Positions 45,771-57,545 of a stretch of DNA of 64,000 nt are shown here, one piece after another. The position numbers and the translations under genes were made by a program. Positions within the stretch are counted from its first letter, which is position 1. Each line of letters starts with the position of its first letter. Origin of the DNA: Hyposmocoma kahamanoa. Its lineage: Eukaryota; Arthropoda; Insecta; Lepidoptera; Cosmopterigidae. The notes beneath the pieces are model-generated. The model ran no database searches. It was not told the DNA's origin and saw nothing but the letters and a program-made list of their open reading frames with translations. The DNA lies in assembly GCF_003589595.1 (NCBI RefSeq), contig NW_020654810.1, forward strand, positions 21,763,878-21,827,877, written 5' to 3'.

Positions 45771-46527
45771 TTCAGTGATAAAGTTACAATGATTTATTAA
45801 TTTTTTTTCTTGTTTGGTGGTGTGGTGGTCATATTCTTTCTTCTTTAATTTTTTCTATTTCTTTCACTGGTACTGAGCTAGTTCAATTTAAGTTTTAATC
45901 AAAGTTTTTGAGATTAATATTAATTTGGAACATAAATTCTTCTGTCCGCGCAAACTTTGGCTACATTCTAATTAGTATTCAGTAGCTCCTTGCTCCGTGT
46001 TATTTCTCCCCGTCTCACTTATTACGGTTTGTTTTCAAGTCAGCGCTTTAATTGGCAAGTTTCAAATTAAAAGTCTGATACTGTTCATAAGTTTTATGTT
46101 CACATATAGCTAGAAGCTGCTGAACTTGTAGCTTTGCTACAACATCAATATTACCTCTGAATTCAGCTGTAATGACCAATGGTCGGAAAAACATGTATAG
46201 ATATAGCTACAAGAAGCGACATATAGTCGTTAAAACCACCACATAATTAATTAATCACTGTTTTGAATTCCGAATTTCCGGACATGGTTTTACTGCATCG
46301 TAGGACAAAACTACTGACCTAGCAAGTCGAAGTTGGGTTTTAAAGCAATTCTGATGGTGCTATGTAAAAAATTAAGTAGACAACTGACCTTTTACAAAAA
46401 CAGATAATAAAGAAGTAACGAGAATGGTTAAATACCATATATTGACAGTTACATTGACGTAACGGCGACATTTGCTAGAAGAACTTTAGAAAAAAAAAAT
46501 TTAGGAGGGAGTTTTATAGGAATTTTA
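45771..46527. other. AT-rich region, no gene recognised
   Basis: No supported exon or repeat. Confidence 0.3.
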
Positions 46528-46755
46528 CATTGACTTACAAATAAATGGACGACGGATCTAATACAAAAACCACGAAAAAAATGTCCCAAGTCAACCTATT
46601 CGAAATTTAAATTGTTATGTCATCGCAGTATCGCGCTGTCCGTAGAACAAATGAAGACTAAAGCGGAGTGTCGCGCTCTGAATACGATTTTAGCGCCTTA
46701 CAAGTGCGGACACTTTTTAGCGCGGACCCGACGTCCATATAATTGTAAGTCAATG
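46528..46755. mobile_element. hAT-like MITE, copy 1 (8-bp target duplication)
   Basis: Begins cattgacttacaaataaatg and ends in the reverse complement of cattgacttacaattatatg. Flanked by exact 8-bp repeats gaatttta (46520-46527 and 46756-46763). Non-coding. A second copy is at 54008-54266. Confidence 0.9.
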
Positions 46756-47274
46756 GAATTTTAACATTTTAATTTGGATAAAAATGTTTTATTTTCGAAC
46801 CACTAGCAGAAATGACGTACCTATTTTCAAAAGAAAATATTCACACTAGCTTATTTTAATACTTAATAATAAAAAAAACTGCTGGACGCTTAAACAAAAC
46901 GAAAAATTGTCATTTACCTATGTACGGCAATTTATCTTCTTATATAGATTACAGAGAGGAATTTCTTTCGTTCGGAAATCCGGAATTCGAAAATAGTACA
47001 TTATTGCAGAGGCCGGGAGTAAGGGATTGCTGGACGAGTATGAGTTAAAAGGACGAGCGCCAGCGAGCCTAATACAGGCTATACGAGTCAAGCAATCCCC
47101 GTTCCCGCCAAGGCATATATACAATTGTTCTCAAACAATGTGAGGAAATAATAAAAGACTAAAGACAGGAAGATGTTTAATAGAAAAGTAAAAAAAAAAT
47201 AAAGCTAATATTTGACGTGTTGAAACAATTGCTAAAAGAAAAAGTTAGTGTTTTTCCAGGTACATTAATAGTAG
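46756..47274. other. Spacer, no gene recognised
   Basis: No supported exon. A moderately GC-richer patch at 46990-47110 is unassigned. Confidence 0.3.
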
Positions 47275-47520
47275 GCTGCTGAACTTCTGATAATGTTTCT
47301 ATGTGCTTGCGTCGTGTCTTTGTACTTGGGTTTTCAACGACTTTTCAGTCGTAGCGCCATCTATGAGAAATCTTTGACAGATTTATCACCCAGTTAGTAC
47401 CTTCACAGCTACCAGTCCTGGCGAGAGATGTCGCTATTCACTGTATTAATTAAATTTTTATTGAATTGATATTCAATTTTTTTTTATGAAATTACTCCAC
47501 AAGTTTGTTATAATTATTCT
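47275..47520 (-). repeat. Repeat family R1, body copy without the tRNA head
   Basis: Closest to 22-220 in reverse: caacgacttttcagtcgtag, gcgccatctatgagaaatct and gcgagagatgtcgctattca are present, while the tRNA-like part is missing. Confidence 0.65.
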
Positions 47521-48335
47521 GATAATGTGTTTGAATGTGTATCTATTAATGTATTTTCGGTATCACTTTTCTTTCATTTTCACGATCAAAATACAAAAAA
47601 AGACGAAAAAAACAAAAGAACACCAAAACACTTTAGTTTAAGTGTTACCGCTATTTCATTTTTTTTAAGTAAGCGGTATTGATAGGTATTTTTAATTCTC
47701 GCAATTACGAACACTGGGCAGTTGGCTGTATAAGTTTTTCTTTTGCCTGTTCACATAGTTCATTATTAGTGGGTAGATTTAAAAGTCTAGAAAAGTGGAT
47801 AGTAATGGATTTACATGTTTACTTTGCAGGCCTTGGCCGGGAAGAAGTTGCAAGGTCCATAGGTATATGACTTACTTCCCGTGTTCGATTTCTGAAAGTA
47901 ATGCAAACATTTCCGAGCATGTTTGAGAAAAATTAATAATTAATATTTGGTGGTTTAAACAACTTTATGTCGCTTCTTGTAGCCATATCTATATATGTAT
48001 GTATGTATATTTGTGAAACACCTTTTTCCGACGATTGGTAATGACATAAATTTAAAGATCATTCTAATAACAATCTTATCTAATAAATCACACTATTTAC
48101 TGTCTTTTGATTTATAACGCTGATCAATAGATACCAAGTAAACCCGCGATGTGATTGTAATAATGTTCGAAACGGCCAACAGATGGCAGCTGTTACATTT
48201 TAGTCAAGGTTATTGGTTTTGTTCAGGCGTTGATTTCATTATACAATAAAATATACTAATAAAATTGCAAAGACTTTGTACTTTTAATATTTTTAATATA
48301 CGATGCTAAAACATTACTTAGTTTTTTTTATAATA
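47521..48335. other. AT-rich region, no gene recognised
   Basis: No supported exon or repeat. Confidence 0.3.
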
Positions 48336-48590
48336 TCAAGTAACGGGACGAACAAGTCGTGCGCCTGATGGTAAGCTATACGCCTGTCCATAACAGATGC
48401 AGTGCCACATACATACGTGAGGCATAAGTTGACAAGTGCCATGTGCCTGTAATTTCACCAGCACCCTTACCCTTCAAAACCGAAACGCAGTAATGCTAAC
48501 ATTACTGCTTGGCGGCAGAAATAGTTAACGTGGCAGTACTTTCCTGGACGAACTCTTTCACAAGGTGCTCTACTGCTGCTAAAGTTTCGA
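48336..48590 (-). mobile_element. S2 repeat, near full-length copy
   Basis: Runs from aagtaacgggacgaacaagt to gaactctttcacaaggtgct, the reversed order of the plus copies. Confidence 0.65.
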
Positions 48591-48933
48591 GAACAAATTC
48601 AAAGAAATGTCATCTAGACAGTTTATTGCAAACTAACAGATAAAAAATGTTATTGTTGTTTGGATGTTATTTAACAAATCAAAGGTTTTTCAATTGTATT
48701 TATACTTTTTTGAACACATGTTCAACGCTGCCGTCTATTATCTAAATCGCAGTAAAGTGACAAATGATTAAATATCCGTTTTAAATAACAAAAGATAGAG
48801 CACAAAATTATCTTTTAAAAACATTTAAAATTAGTTAACGTGTTCGACTTATCCGAACTAACCCTAACGATGCGTAGCTCAGGTATCATTAAACTATTTC
48901 AATATTCTAAAACTGGGTTATGGTCCTTTATTA
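48591..48933. other. AT-rich region, no gene recognised
   Basis: No supported exon or repeat. Confidence 0.3.
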
Positions 48934-48997
48934 TATCTCAAAAAAAAAAACACTTTGTCACTTAGGCGGCTAAGTGACAAAATGTTTTTTTGAGATA
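48934..48997. repeat. Long hairpin (about 28-32-bp arms, 4-nt loop)
   Basis: tatctca followed by an A-run and cactttgtcacttag, then gcgg, then the reverse complement of the arm with a shorter homopolymer and one mismatch. Confidence 0.85.
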
Positions 48998-49479
48998 GCG
49001 ATTTTAGTTACCGGACGGCAGCGTTTTTAAAAATGCTGCATTTTTTTATATTTTATACTTCTTATTTAAGTATACAATACTTTAATTATTTTATTTTATC
49101 GAAGTGTCGACATCTACAGTTTTAGATATGTACTAAAGTTAATTTGTATGAATTGATACCTTATGGTGTTAACAATGCACTTGTTATTATTTGCAAATAT
49201 TTAATAATTACAATTAGTATTTTGTATGGTGCGTACTTATGAATTTATGTTCGTTATATAGATTATTATGATTAATACCTATTATTATTATTATTATGCT
49301 TTGAATTGTACTTTAAACGACATAAGCCCTTGCAGTCCACAGTTTGCTCTGGAGTGTTGAAGAAGCAACACTGGCTGTACTTATGTAAGTTACCAAATCG
49401 ACTAAATATTTATGGCACATTATAACTATAGTCTAGGCAGACGATACTCTTGCGCGATACTGCCAATGGTTTCAATATA

Positions 49480-49965
49480 TCGCACTTATAATAAAGTAAC
49501 TATATACGGGTAGGAACAGCCCTCTATATCTTAACACTTTGGTTTTGATTATAGTGACCCTCCCTACGGGTTTCAACAAGGGCATTATAACCTGTGCGCG
49601 TACAGGACACCTTACAAGTTCTGGTTCTGACCTCAGCTTCTTACAGACCTCTGTCACTTGACTTCATCGGGTTCTCGAGAGGCTAGTGCCTCGGGTGACC
49701 CGCCCCGGATGCACATACAGTACCCTCCTTATTTTCCAGATAGGTACCAGAGCTATAGGCATGCCCACTTCCCGTTGTCGCACTGCATAACCAACAATTG
49801 CCACCGCTAAGCCGTTCACTCTTAAAGTCCACCAAATCTCATCATTTGTGGCGGAGCTGTAAGGCACGCTCGCTTCCCGATGCCGAATGAACGGCGTCTC
49901 TCCAGTTCCCAAATTCCTACGCGGTCGGAGGGACAGGAAGATGTCTAGCTCATACTCTACTAGCT
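49480..49965 (-). mobile_element. LINE GC-rich leader, reversed copy
   Basis: On the minus strand the order gaacggcttagcggtggcaa, gctctggtacctatctgga and aacccgtagggagggtcac matches the leader at 13990-14230. No LINE ORF follows. Confidence 0.6.
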
Positions 49966-50079
49966 CTCTGGGCTAGTGCCGAAAATGTCTAGTAGCAGTG
50001 TCCTGCGACAATGGCCGGACATGGTTACCGACTTAAAGGGCAACTCTCGTGCCCCGCGCTTCTTTGTCTTAATAGCAGT

Positions 50080-50312
50080 AGAGCTCCTTATTAAAGAGTT
50101 CGTCCAGGATAAAAGCTGCCACCTTATTGAAATTACTGGCATATGGAACTTGTCAACTTATCTCTCAAGGTGACAGGCGCAGCAGCAGCGCCCCTCCGAT
50201 CTTTGCGATTTGAAGCTCTGAGTGGCACTACAACTGTTATGGACAAGGACAGGCATGTAGCTTACCACCAGGCACTTGCTCGTCCCGTCACTTCGTATTA
50301 TTTTAAAAAATG
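50080..50312 (+). mobile_element. S2 repeat, full-length copy
   Basis: Begins gcagtagagctccttattaa and ends cgtcccgtcacttcgtatta plus an A-run. Confidence 0.7.
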
Positions 50313-50394
50313 TACTTAGTCAATATCCGAAAGGTTACTTTTAGGAAATTGACTAACGACGACGCGTTGGTATGGCAAAACGGGCATGATACAA

Positions 50395-50735
50395 CTAGAA
50401 AAGGTATGGAAGGACAGAAACATTTGTAAAAGATATACGTAGTTGGCACGCTAGTCTATATTCTTGGCCGGAAGAACAGAGAATCAACAGATTTGAGATG
50501 TGGTATTGGCGTCGCCTACTAAGGACTGCAACACGAACGTATCCGTGCTTGAGGAATCGCAGCTGAAAAAAATGACAAACGTTTATCCTCAGTCTGTTTG
50601 CTCCGCATTCTTTGGCCACATTTCACGCAGAAGGGCTGACAATCTTGAAAGACTAATTGTTACGGGCAAATAGAGGTCAATCGAACTAGAGGAAGAAGTT
50701 CGAAACGATGGTGTGATTTGGACCCCAAATCTGTT
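50395..50735 (+). pseudogene. LINE ORF C-terminal fragment (RTE/I-like)
   Basis: Shifting frames read FEMWYWRRLLRT near 50489 and FFGHISRRRADNLERLIVTG near 50610, the conserved end of RTE/I-type LINE ORFs. Stops and frameshifts throughout. Confidence 0.6.
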
Positions 50736-51340
50736 AATTTTCTTGGGCTACTGGTAATTTTAATTCCATTGAGACTCTACTGAGATTATATTACAATTCT
50801 ATGATAGTATTAGTTATTCTATTAAAATCTAATTGCAATGGCAGTCTTAACAGAGCATCAGTGGAATGGCAATGATGACATTCATTCATTCAATTACTAA
50901 CGATCAATGTTGCCTTAACAAAACTGCCATGGAAATTACTACGCATATCTTAATTTTTATCTCGTTTGATGAGCAATTCAGTCTTTATATTAAATGTATT
51001 TTTATGTCAAATAATAAGCAGACTAAGCCATCGACGCGCCACCGATTCGCTATTGAAGAGCAGAGTACAAAAAAATCCAATGGCAGTTGAATAGTGGCTT
51101 AATGGCTAGCCACTGACAAGTGACTACTCTTAACGTTTAGCAGAATACCAAACGTACAAAATCCAGCCATTGACACTGTGTTCAGACACAACTTTTTTTT
51201 GATTTGAGATGATTTAAAACTAGCTAAAAATCTGGCAGTACCAGTGAATGTCGCACTCCACTTAGCCAACGAAAAAGATTGATTGACAATGAAGTTGCTC
51301 AAAGTCACGATCCTCAGCAGTGAGGGAACGACGGAGGAGA
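50736..51340. other. Spacer, no gene recognised
   Basis: No supported exon or repeat. Confidence 0.3.
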
Positions 51341-51345
51341 GAGTA

Positions 51346-51570
51346 GTAGCAGTAGAGCACCTTGTGCAAAAGTTCGTCCACCTATTTCTGCCGCCAAGCA
51401 GTGATGGGACTTGTCAACTTATGTCTCAGGCTGACGGGTGCAGTGGCAGTGCTACTCAGATCTTTGCGATTTAAAGCTCTGGGTGGCACTGCAACGGTTA
51501 TGGACAGGCGTGTAACTTACCATCAGACGCACAACTTGTTCGTCCCGTCACTTGATATTATGAAAAAAGA
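51346..51570 (+). mobile_element. S2 repeat, full-length copy
   Basis: Begins gcagtagagcaccttgtgca and ends cgtcccgtcacttgatatta plus gaaaaaa. It includes the gccgccaagcagtg word seen in the reversed copies. Confidence 0.7.
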
Positions 51571-51603
51571 GAGATTTAAAAAATATTATTATCTTCAAGC
51601 TTA

Positions 51604-51945
51604 AGAGTTATACTCTTGTCGGTGGAGCATCTTCCAGTCATCTCTCTTATCAGCCAGCTCCTTGACCTCCTTATACGACACGACACCGGTCTTTTTCAGT
51701 ATTTGGTCTATGTAACTGCGCTTAGGCCGACCTTCCCTCTTCCCCTCGACCTTTCCTTCCAAAATGGTCTTAAAGAAGTTGCCGTATCTTATCAAATGTC
51801 CGATCATTTTCCCGCGTCTATACTCTAGAGTATTCAGGATCGTTCTTTTCTCGTTTACCATTCTCAATACTACCTCATTGGTTTTCCTTTCTATCCAATG
51901 TACGCGGCCTAGCCAAATTTGCCACGTTATGGAGTCAAATAACTA
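51604..51945 (-). pseudogene. LINE ORF C-terminal fragment
   Basis: The minus strand reads LGRVHWIERKTNEVVLRMVN, then RRGKMIGHLIRYGNFFKTIL, EGKVEGKREGRPKRSYIDQI and a stop at 51601. This is the tail of an I/RTE-like LINE ORF. The rest of the element is absent. Confidence 0.65.
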
Positions 51946-52223
51946 AATTGTGTTTGACATGGAGAAAAGATATATTCGTTTATTTAGTGCGTTTATTTCA
52001 ATCTATGTCTTAAGTTTTCCAAAAATGTTAGTTTTTTAATTCAGTCACTTTGTTATTGTGGATGCGATTAGTTATATACACAGTAACTTTGACACTCGAT
52101 GCATATTTTTGCGTCCGGTTCATAATTTTATACTAAGTAGGCTCAGGTGTTATAAGTCTCCACTCAAGCTGTTCGTTTTTTCAGCGTTCCGCAGTGCACA
52201 AATTAATTTTGAAAACAAAAAAA
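51946..52223. other. Upstream of DUF229 copy D
   Basis: AT-rich. Contains ttcagcgttccgcagtgcac at 52180-52199, a possible arthropod initiator-type context just upstream of the copy D start codon, but this is not strong enough to call a promoter. Confidence 0.3.
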
Positions 52224-53935
52224 ATGGTAAAACAGCTGTTGAGTTTGTGCCTGATGTTATGTTTAATGCTAATAAAGGTGAACGCGTCTCTGAAATCAAA
52301 ATCATCAGAACTTGACGACGAGGGTAAGTAAAAGTTAAGTAGTTATTCTTAAAGCACGTAAAAAAGAAACGCAAATTAAACAACATGACACGACTAAAAT
52401 ACAGACTCGTTAATAATTATTATTAATACTCCAGGATGTGCCATACCAAACACGTGGAAAAAATCGTGGAGGCAAATAATTGTGAATATGTTATGTTAAT
52501 ACAACTGTACCCATGGCTTGAAAAATGACGTACAATATTATCAAATACGTTATAGATGAAAATTAAAAGAAAACTTTTTCGGGAAAAGCTCCTACATATG
52601 CTGTTACCAATACCCTCGGGTAAGCCATCACACAATACAGGTATTATACATATAGATTACAGTAGTATGATACATGTTACAAGAAAACAGTTATTTTTCC
52701 AGGTATACCAACTAAAAACGATTTAAAAACGGCACAAGTGCGGAACTAGAACCAGAAGTCGTCACAAAAACTTATCGAATAAAAGGAAAAGCAACAAACT
52801 ATGATGTTTATAAAGACGCTTGTATTGGACCAAAAATGCTAGAAACAAAAACAAACAAAATTGACAAAAAATGTGGAATGTGCTCATATTTGACATGGCT
52901 CCCAGGTCAAGCGAGAGCTATTCAAAGTATGCCGAAGATAGTCAATTATTTCAAGAAAAATAGTTGCCTAGACTACAAGGCTTTCTATAAGTCAATTTAT
53001 AATATTATGATGATGTTACGTTCCTATCGATAAAAGAAACAATAAACATTCAAATAACCAAATAAAGAAACATTTGTAACGAATGTTCGCAAAAGAACAA
53101 TCATTGCACAAGTATAAATATATCGTTGTCTTAGAGGTTGCAAGAAGTATTTTCGCAAATATTATTAATTTGTTGGCAAAAATCCATCCACACATAAAAT
53201 GGTAAGAAAGAGAAACGTGTCCAATTGTAACGATTTCATAAATTGGAGTGAATTTAAGAAACGTGGATATGTCACAGCGCACGGTGAAATACGAATTTTA
53301 AGTATCACCGGTTGATCATTACACTCGGTCATAATTACTCTCAGATAAGATGGATGAATTTAATATCATTTGTATACAGAAAAAGCCACCTGTTGATTCT
53401 GAGATATGCAGACCAATTAGCAACGGGGTATAAGAGCGTAAAGATATTCGGTTTTTTTCGAATGATTTCTTGCAGCCACGACCCAAACCAATACCAACAC
53501 TGCTACAAAATCATCTTATCTAATTATTTAAAAATTTAAACGATATTTAAATATATATCGTTTTTGTAAGCGATCATGGCGTTTTGCAAATAGAAAATAC
53601 CAGTTGCATCTTATTTTAGACGAATAACTACCGATGGGGGATGAAGCACTTCATGTGGTTTCTGTATTAATTTCTGAAACGCTTTAAAATAAGAAAGAAA
53701 AACTTACAATTGATTCAAGATCGAGTCACTACGTACGGCAATTTGTATTCAACAACATATCATCGGACGAAAGCATGAATAAATTTATCCAATAGTGTAA
53801 TAATTTGTCCAAAGAAAAGTCAATACATAAAAAAGAAACATAAATGTAAGTGAAACTTAGTGCGGCTCTTACGTTTTGAATACTATGCCGTCTACTGACA
53901 TTGCCACTATAGTTGTTCCATAAGTGTCTAACATG
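52224..53935 (+). pseudogene. DUF229 copy D, decayed (plus strand)
   Basis: Remnants of all four exons lie in order. Exon 1 at 52224-52323 is intact, reads MVKQLLSLCLMLCLMLIKVN (signal peptide) and ends in phase 1 before GTAAGT, like A, B and C. Exon 2 survives near 52434 as GCAIPNTWKKSW, followed by frameshifts. Exon 3 at about 52703-52990 begins after tttttccag and keeps RAIQSMPKIVNYFKKN but lost the GMDSMSR motif by frameshift. Exon 4 at 53218-53935 has SNCNDFINWSEFKKRGYVTA, SCSHDPN, SDHG and PSTDIAT in changing frames. It cannot encode the full protein. It is an old, inverted member of the cluster, more diverged than B or C. Confidence 0.8.
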
Positions 53936-54007
53936 ATTAACATAACAAAACAATCAATTCTCGAAAGAGTACTGTGACATCATTGGTATAAAATAAAGAC
54001 TATAATT

Positions 54008-54266
54008 CATTGACTTACAAATAAATGGACGACGGGTCTAATACAAAAACCACGAAAAAATTAAAACATGTAAAGGAATATGAAGAAGCTAAAACGTTGA
54101 ATTTAAATTGTAATGTCATCGCAGTACTGTCTAATTTTGCTTGCTTCGTTGCAGTCGAACAAACGAAGTCTAAAGCGTGAATGACGCTCTGTATACGATT
54201 TTAACGCCTTATAAGTTCGGACACTTTTTAGCGCAGACCCGACGTCCATATAATTGTAAGTCAATG
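54008..54266. mobile_element. hAT-like MITE, copy 2 (8-bp target duplication)
   Basis: Same ends as 46528-46755. Exact 8-bp flanking repeats ctataatt (54000-54007 and 54267-54274). 31 bp longer than copy 1 and internally diverged. Confidence 0.9.
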
Positions 54267-54274
54267 CTATAATT

Positions 54275-56480
54275 ACTCAATCAATCAGCCTATTGCAGTC
54301 CACTGCTATAAGCCTCCCCAAGTGTACGCCATAGCGCCAGATCACCCGTTTTTCGCATCCAACCACTACCCGCGATTTTCTTCAGATCGTCGGGCCATTT
54401 TGCAAGGGGACGTCCTAAATTTCGTTTGCCGTGGTAGCGTGTAACGTGGTCTCCGAACCTGTCTACTCCATCGCTCATCGGTTCTGCGACAGATGTGGCC
54501 AGCCCACTGCCACTTCAACTTGCTACATTTCTGGACGATGTCCACAACTTTAGTCTTATGCCTCCGGACTTTGTCCCTTAAAGAGATACCCAGCATAGAC
54601 CTTTCCATAGCTCGCTGAGCAACGTGAGACTGTGAGCCAGTTTGACCGTCATATTCCACGTCTCGGCTCCGTAAGTTATGACGGGTAGGTTGGTTTGTTG
54701 ATTGGTTGCATTGGTTGTAAACTCTGGTCTTCAGGGACTGCGCATGTGGTGACGAGAAAACATGACGCAGTTTCCCAAATGCTGCCCAACCCAGCTGCAG
54801 TCCTAGCTATTTCACGCTCGAAGTTGTCTCTGCCTAGTTGCAGGGTTTGACCAAGGAGACATATTCTCGGACAACTTCGAGCGTTTCGCCATTAATCGAA
54901 ATCGGTTTCGGGATGACGAGCTCATTGAACAAGACCTTAGTTTTGTCCAAATTCATCCGAAGACCGACCGATAATGAGGCACCATTAAGACTGTTCAGCA
55001 TTTTTTGTAGATCCTGCAGCGATTCTGCCATTATAACGATGTCGTCGGCAAAGCGAAGGTGGGTGAGATTTTCGCCATTGACCTTGATGTCCAATCCGGT
55101 CCAATCAAGTGTCTTGAAGACTTCCTCCAGAGTGTCTGAGAACAGTTTCGGAGAGATAACATCTGCCTGTCTCACGCCCTGTGCAACTGAATGGGTCTTG
55201 TCTTGTTGCTTTGTACTTGGACGAACATCGTGGCGTTGCTGTACAGATTTCTCAGCAACTCTACGTACCACCAATCGACTTGGCATCGCTGTAAGGATTC
55301 CAGAACAGCCCTGGTTTCGATGGAGTTCTCGTAGTCCACAAATGCTAGACACAGTCGCAGATTATACTCTTCGGACTTCTGTATAATCTGCCGAACAGTA
55401 TGTATGTGGTTCACGGTGGTATAGCCTTTTCGAAACCTAAGTGTGCTAGAAAGCGTCAAATCTTCCGGTGAGACGAATTGTGAGGACTCGTCAAAACACC
55501 TTATAGACATGGCTCAGGAGCGCGATAGGTCTGTAGTTCTTCAAGAGGCTTTTGTCTCCTTTCTTGGAAAACAAAGCTACCACGCTTCTGCTCCACGCCT
55601 CCAGGGCCAAGCATGATGGCTTTGAATAGCTCCTTGAGCTTTCTGAGCACTGGGTCTCCTCCTGCCCTGAGATGCTCAGAGGTTATTCCGTCTTCGCCAG
55701 GAACTTTTCCATTATTAAGCTGTTTAAGAGCCCTCCCCATTCCGTCTTCGTTCACTTCGGGCAGATCGTTTGTGAAGTGGCGTGAAAGTGTGGCTCTTGG
55801 ATCGTTCGCGTTGGGTGGTGACTTTGGAGCACGCGAGGCGTATAGACTGCTGTAAAAAGTCCTCGACTTCTGCGAGAATTTTGACAGTTTTACCGTCTGA
55901 AGTATTTAACTTTGTCAGTTGACATATACCCAGTCTTTTGGTAAAGACTTTCGACCCCCGATTCCTTTCAATAGCTTCTCGTATGAGTTGCCTATTGAAG
56001 CTACGGAGATCGCGTCTCGCCGACTTGCGGATGGTTTTGTTGAGCCGACGGGCATCTGACTAAGCTTCCTCTGGCATCTCGCGTCGTGTCCTCATCAATT
56101 CCAGAGTCTCAGTCGAGAGTTTGGACTTTCAGGCTCTCGCTTTGTTCTGAATTCTGTCTTCGCGAATTACCCCTACCACACCTTCAAGGTCCTTGTCAAC
56201 ATTTGCCGTGGTTTCCAGCAAAGCGAAACGACTGCTCAGTTCCAACTGGTACACCTCGGAGCCATGCATGGTTTGGAGCAGCGTTGGACGAATAAGAGAT
56301 CTCATCATACGGCTTCTCTCGACCATGTAGTCGATATTTAGGGTACCTCTTACGAGTCTGTGGTCGCTACCGGTATTGAACCTATTGCCCACTGAGATAT
56401 CCCTAAATATACGCCTCTTGTCCATCAAGATGAAGTCGATCTCGTTTTTCGTCATACCATTGGGGCTTTGCCAGATCCAC
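54275..56480 (-). mobile_element. Degenerate RTE-type LINE
   Basis: In minus-strand order: endonuclease end NEIDFILMDKRRIFRDISVG and TGSDHRLVRG (56450-56340), RT entry [20 protein letters not shown] (about 55700), palm region CLAFVDYENSIETR where the catalytic family motif is FVDYEKAFD-like (about 55330), LRFADDIVIMAE with the FADD box intact (about 55050), the thumb (DLALWRTLGEAYSSG, about 54300) and the 3' end. The front of the endonuclease is missing, and several frameshifts split the ORF (for example near 55500, 54830 and 54480). It is adjacent to MITE copy 2. It cannot move on its own. Confidence 0.85.
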
Positions 56481-57335
56481 TTCCTATATTTGCTCGTATA
56501 AGATTAATTTACTTATCCTGTTAGCAATTCAGGTGGTACCAGGAGACAAGCAATACGAAGCTACTATATCCAAAACTAATACATCTGGATAAAAACTTTT
56601 AAAAGACAGTGACGTAACATCATCAACTAGCATCCTCTAAGATACTTCAATTTGAAAACCCTCAAAGTCGAAGGAAATTACGATTTTGGTTTGAAAGGCG
56701 ACTCATTAGATTGTTGTGACAATTCCAATAAATGGTTTTTAGACCCTTTGATTGTAGTGGGCCCACCAGGATTTTCAAATACTGAGGTCCTCATTTTAAA
56801 TTCTACTTCCAATATGGTAACACTTGTAAACTTAAATAATAAAGAATGAAGTCACAATCATGGTTATGTTTAGTAATTTACTATAACGTACGCTAGCAGT
56901 AGTTTCTAAAACAACAGTCATGATAATCTAGAATTTTAAGGCGTAAGGTCGCCTCGTGGTCACCTTTGTTTAATAACAAAATAAATTTGTTTTCCTTTTC
57001 CATTGTGTTTTACTTCTTACCAACTTTTCGGAATGTCCATTCTGTTCAACAAAAACATAATCATCTTTGCCCTGGCAATGTAAACATTGCGCGACAGATT
57101 TCAACCGTCGATTACTGTGAAAAAGTTGAATTCTTTGAATGTCGAAATACCGATTTTACGTGAGGTCGTAATACGTCAAAACGCCAGTAAAAATCGTGTC
57201 CGATGCAAAAGCTTCGTAGAACCTAATGCAATGTTTTATTTTTAAAACAGGGTTCAATGCCAACAATACTGCATTCGACTTACCTGATTATCTGTTGCCA
57301 ATGATCTAGCTCAACGTAAAACGATACGTTTTCGT
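56481..57335. other. Spacer, no gene recognised
   Basis: Weak short frames only. Confidence 0.3.
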
Positions 57336-57545
57336 AGCAGTAGAGCTCCTTGAGAGAGAGTTCGTCCAGAGAAATACTTCTATATCTGTCACCAACCATT
57401 ATTGCGTGCCGGTTCGGAAGGGTAAGGGTTCTGGTGAAATCAAAAGCACAGGGTACTTGTCAACTTATATCTTCTTCTAAAGATGTTTTGCGATTTGGAG
57501 CCCTGAGTTGTACTGCGACTGATACTTGGTATTATAAAAAAAACA
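57336..57545 (+). mobile_element. S2 repeat, degenerate copy
   Basis: Begins gcagtagagctccttgagag and ends tggtattataaaaaaaac. The central part is diverged. Confidence 0.6.

Noticed and set aside
54838..55386. 182-codon plus-strand open frame
   Set aside because: Antisense to the RTE reverse transcriptase, which has the FADD box on the other strand.
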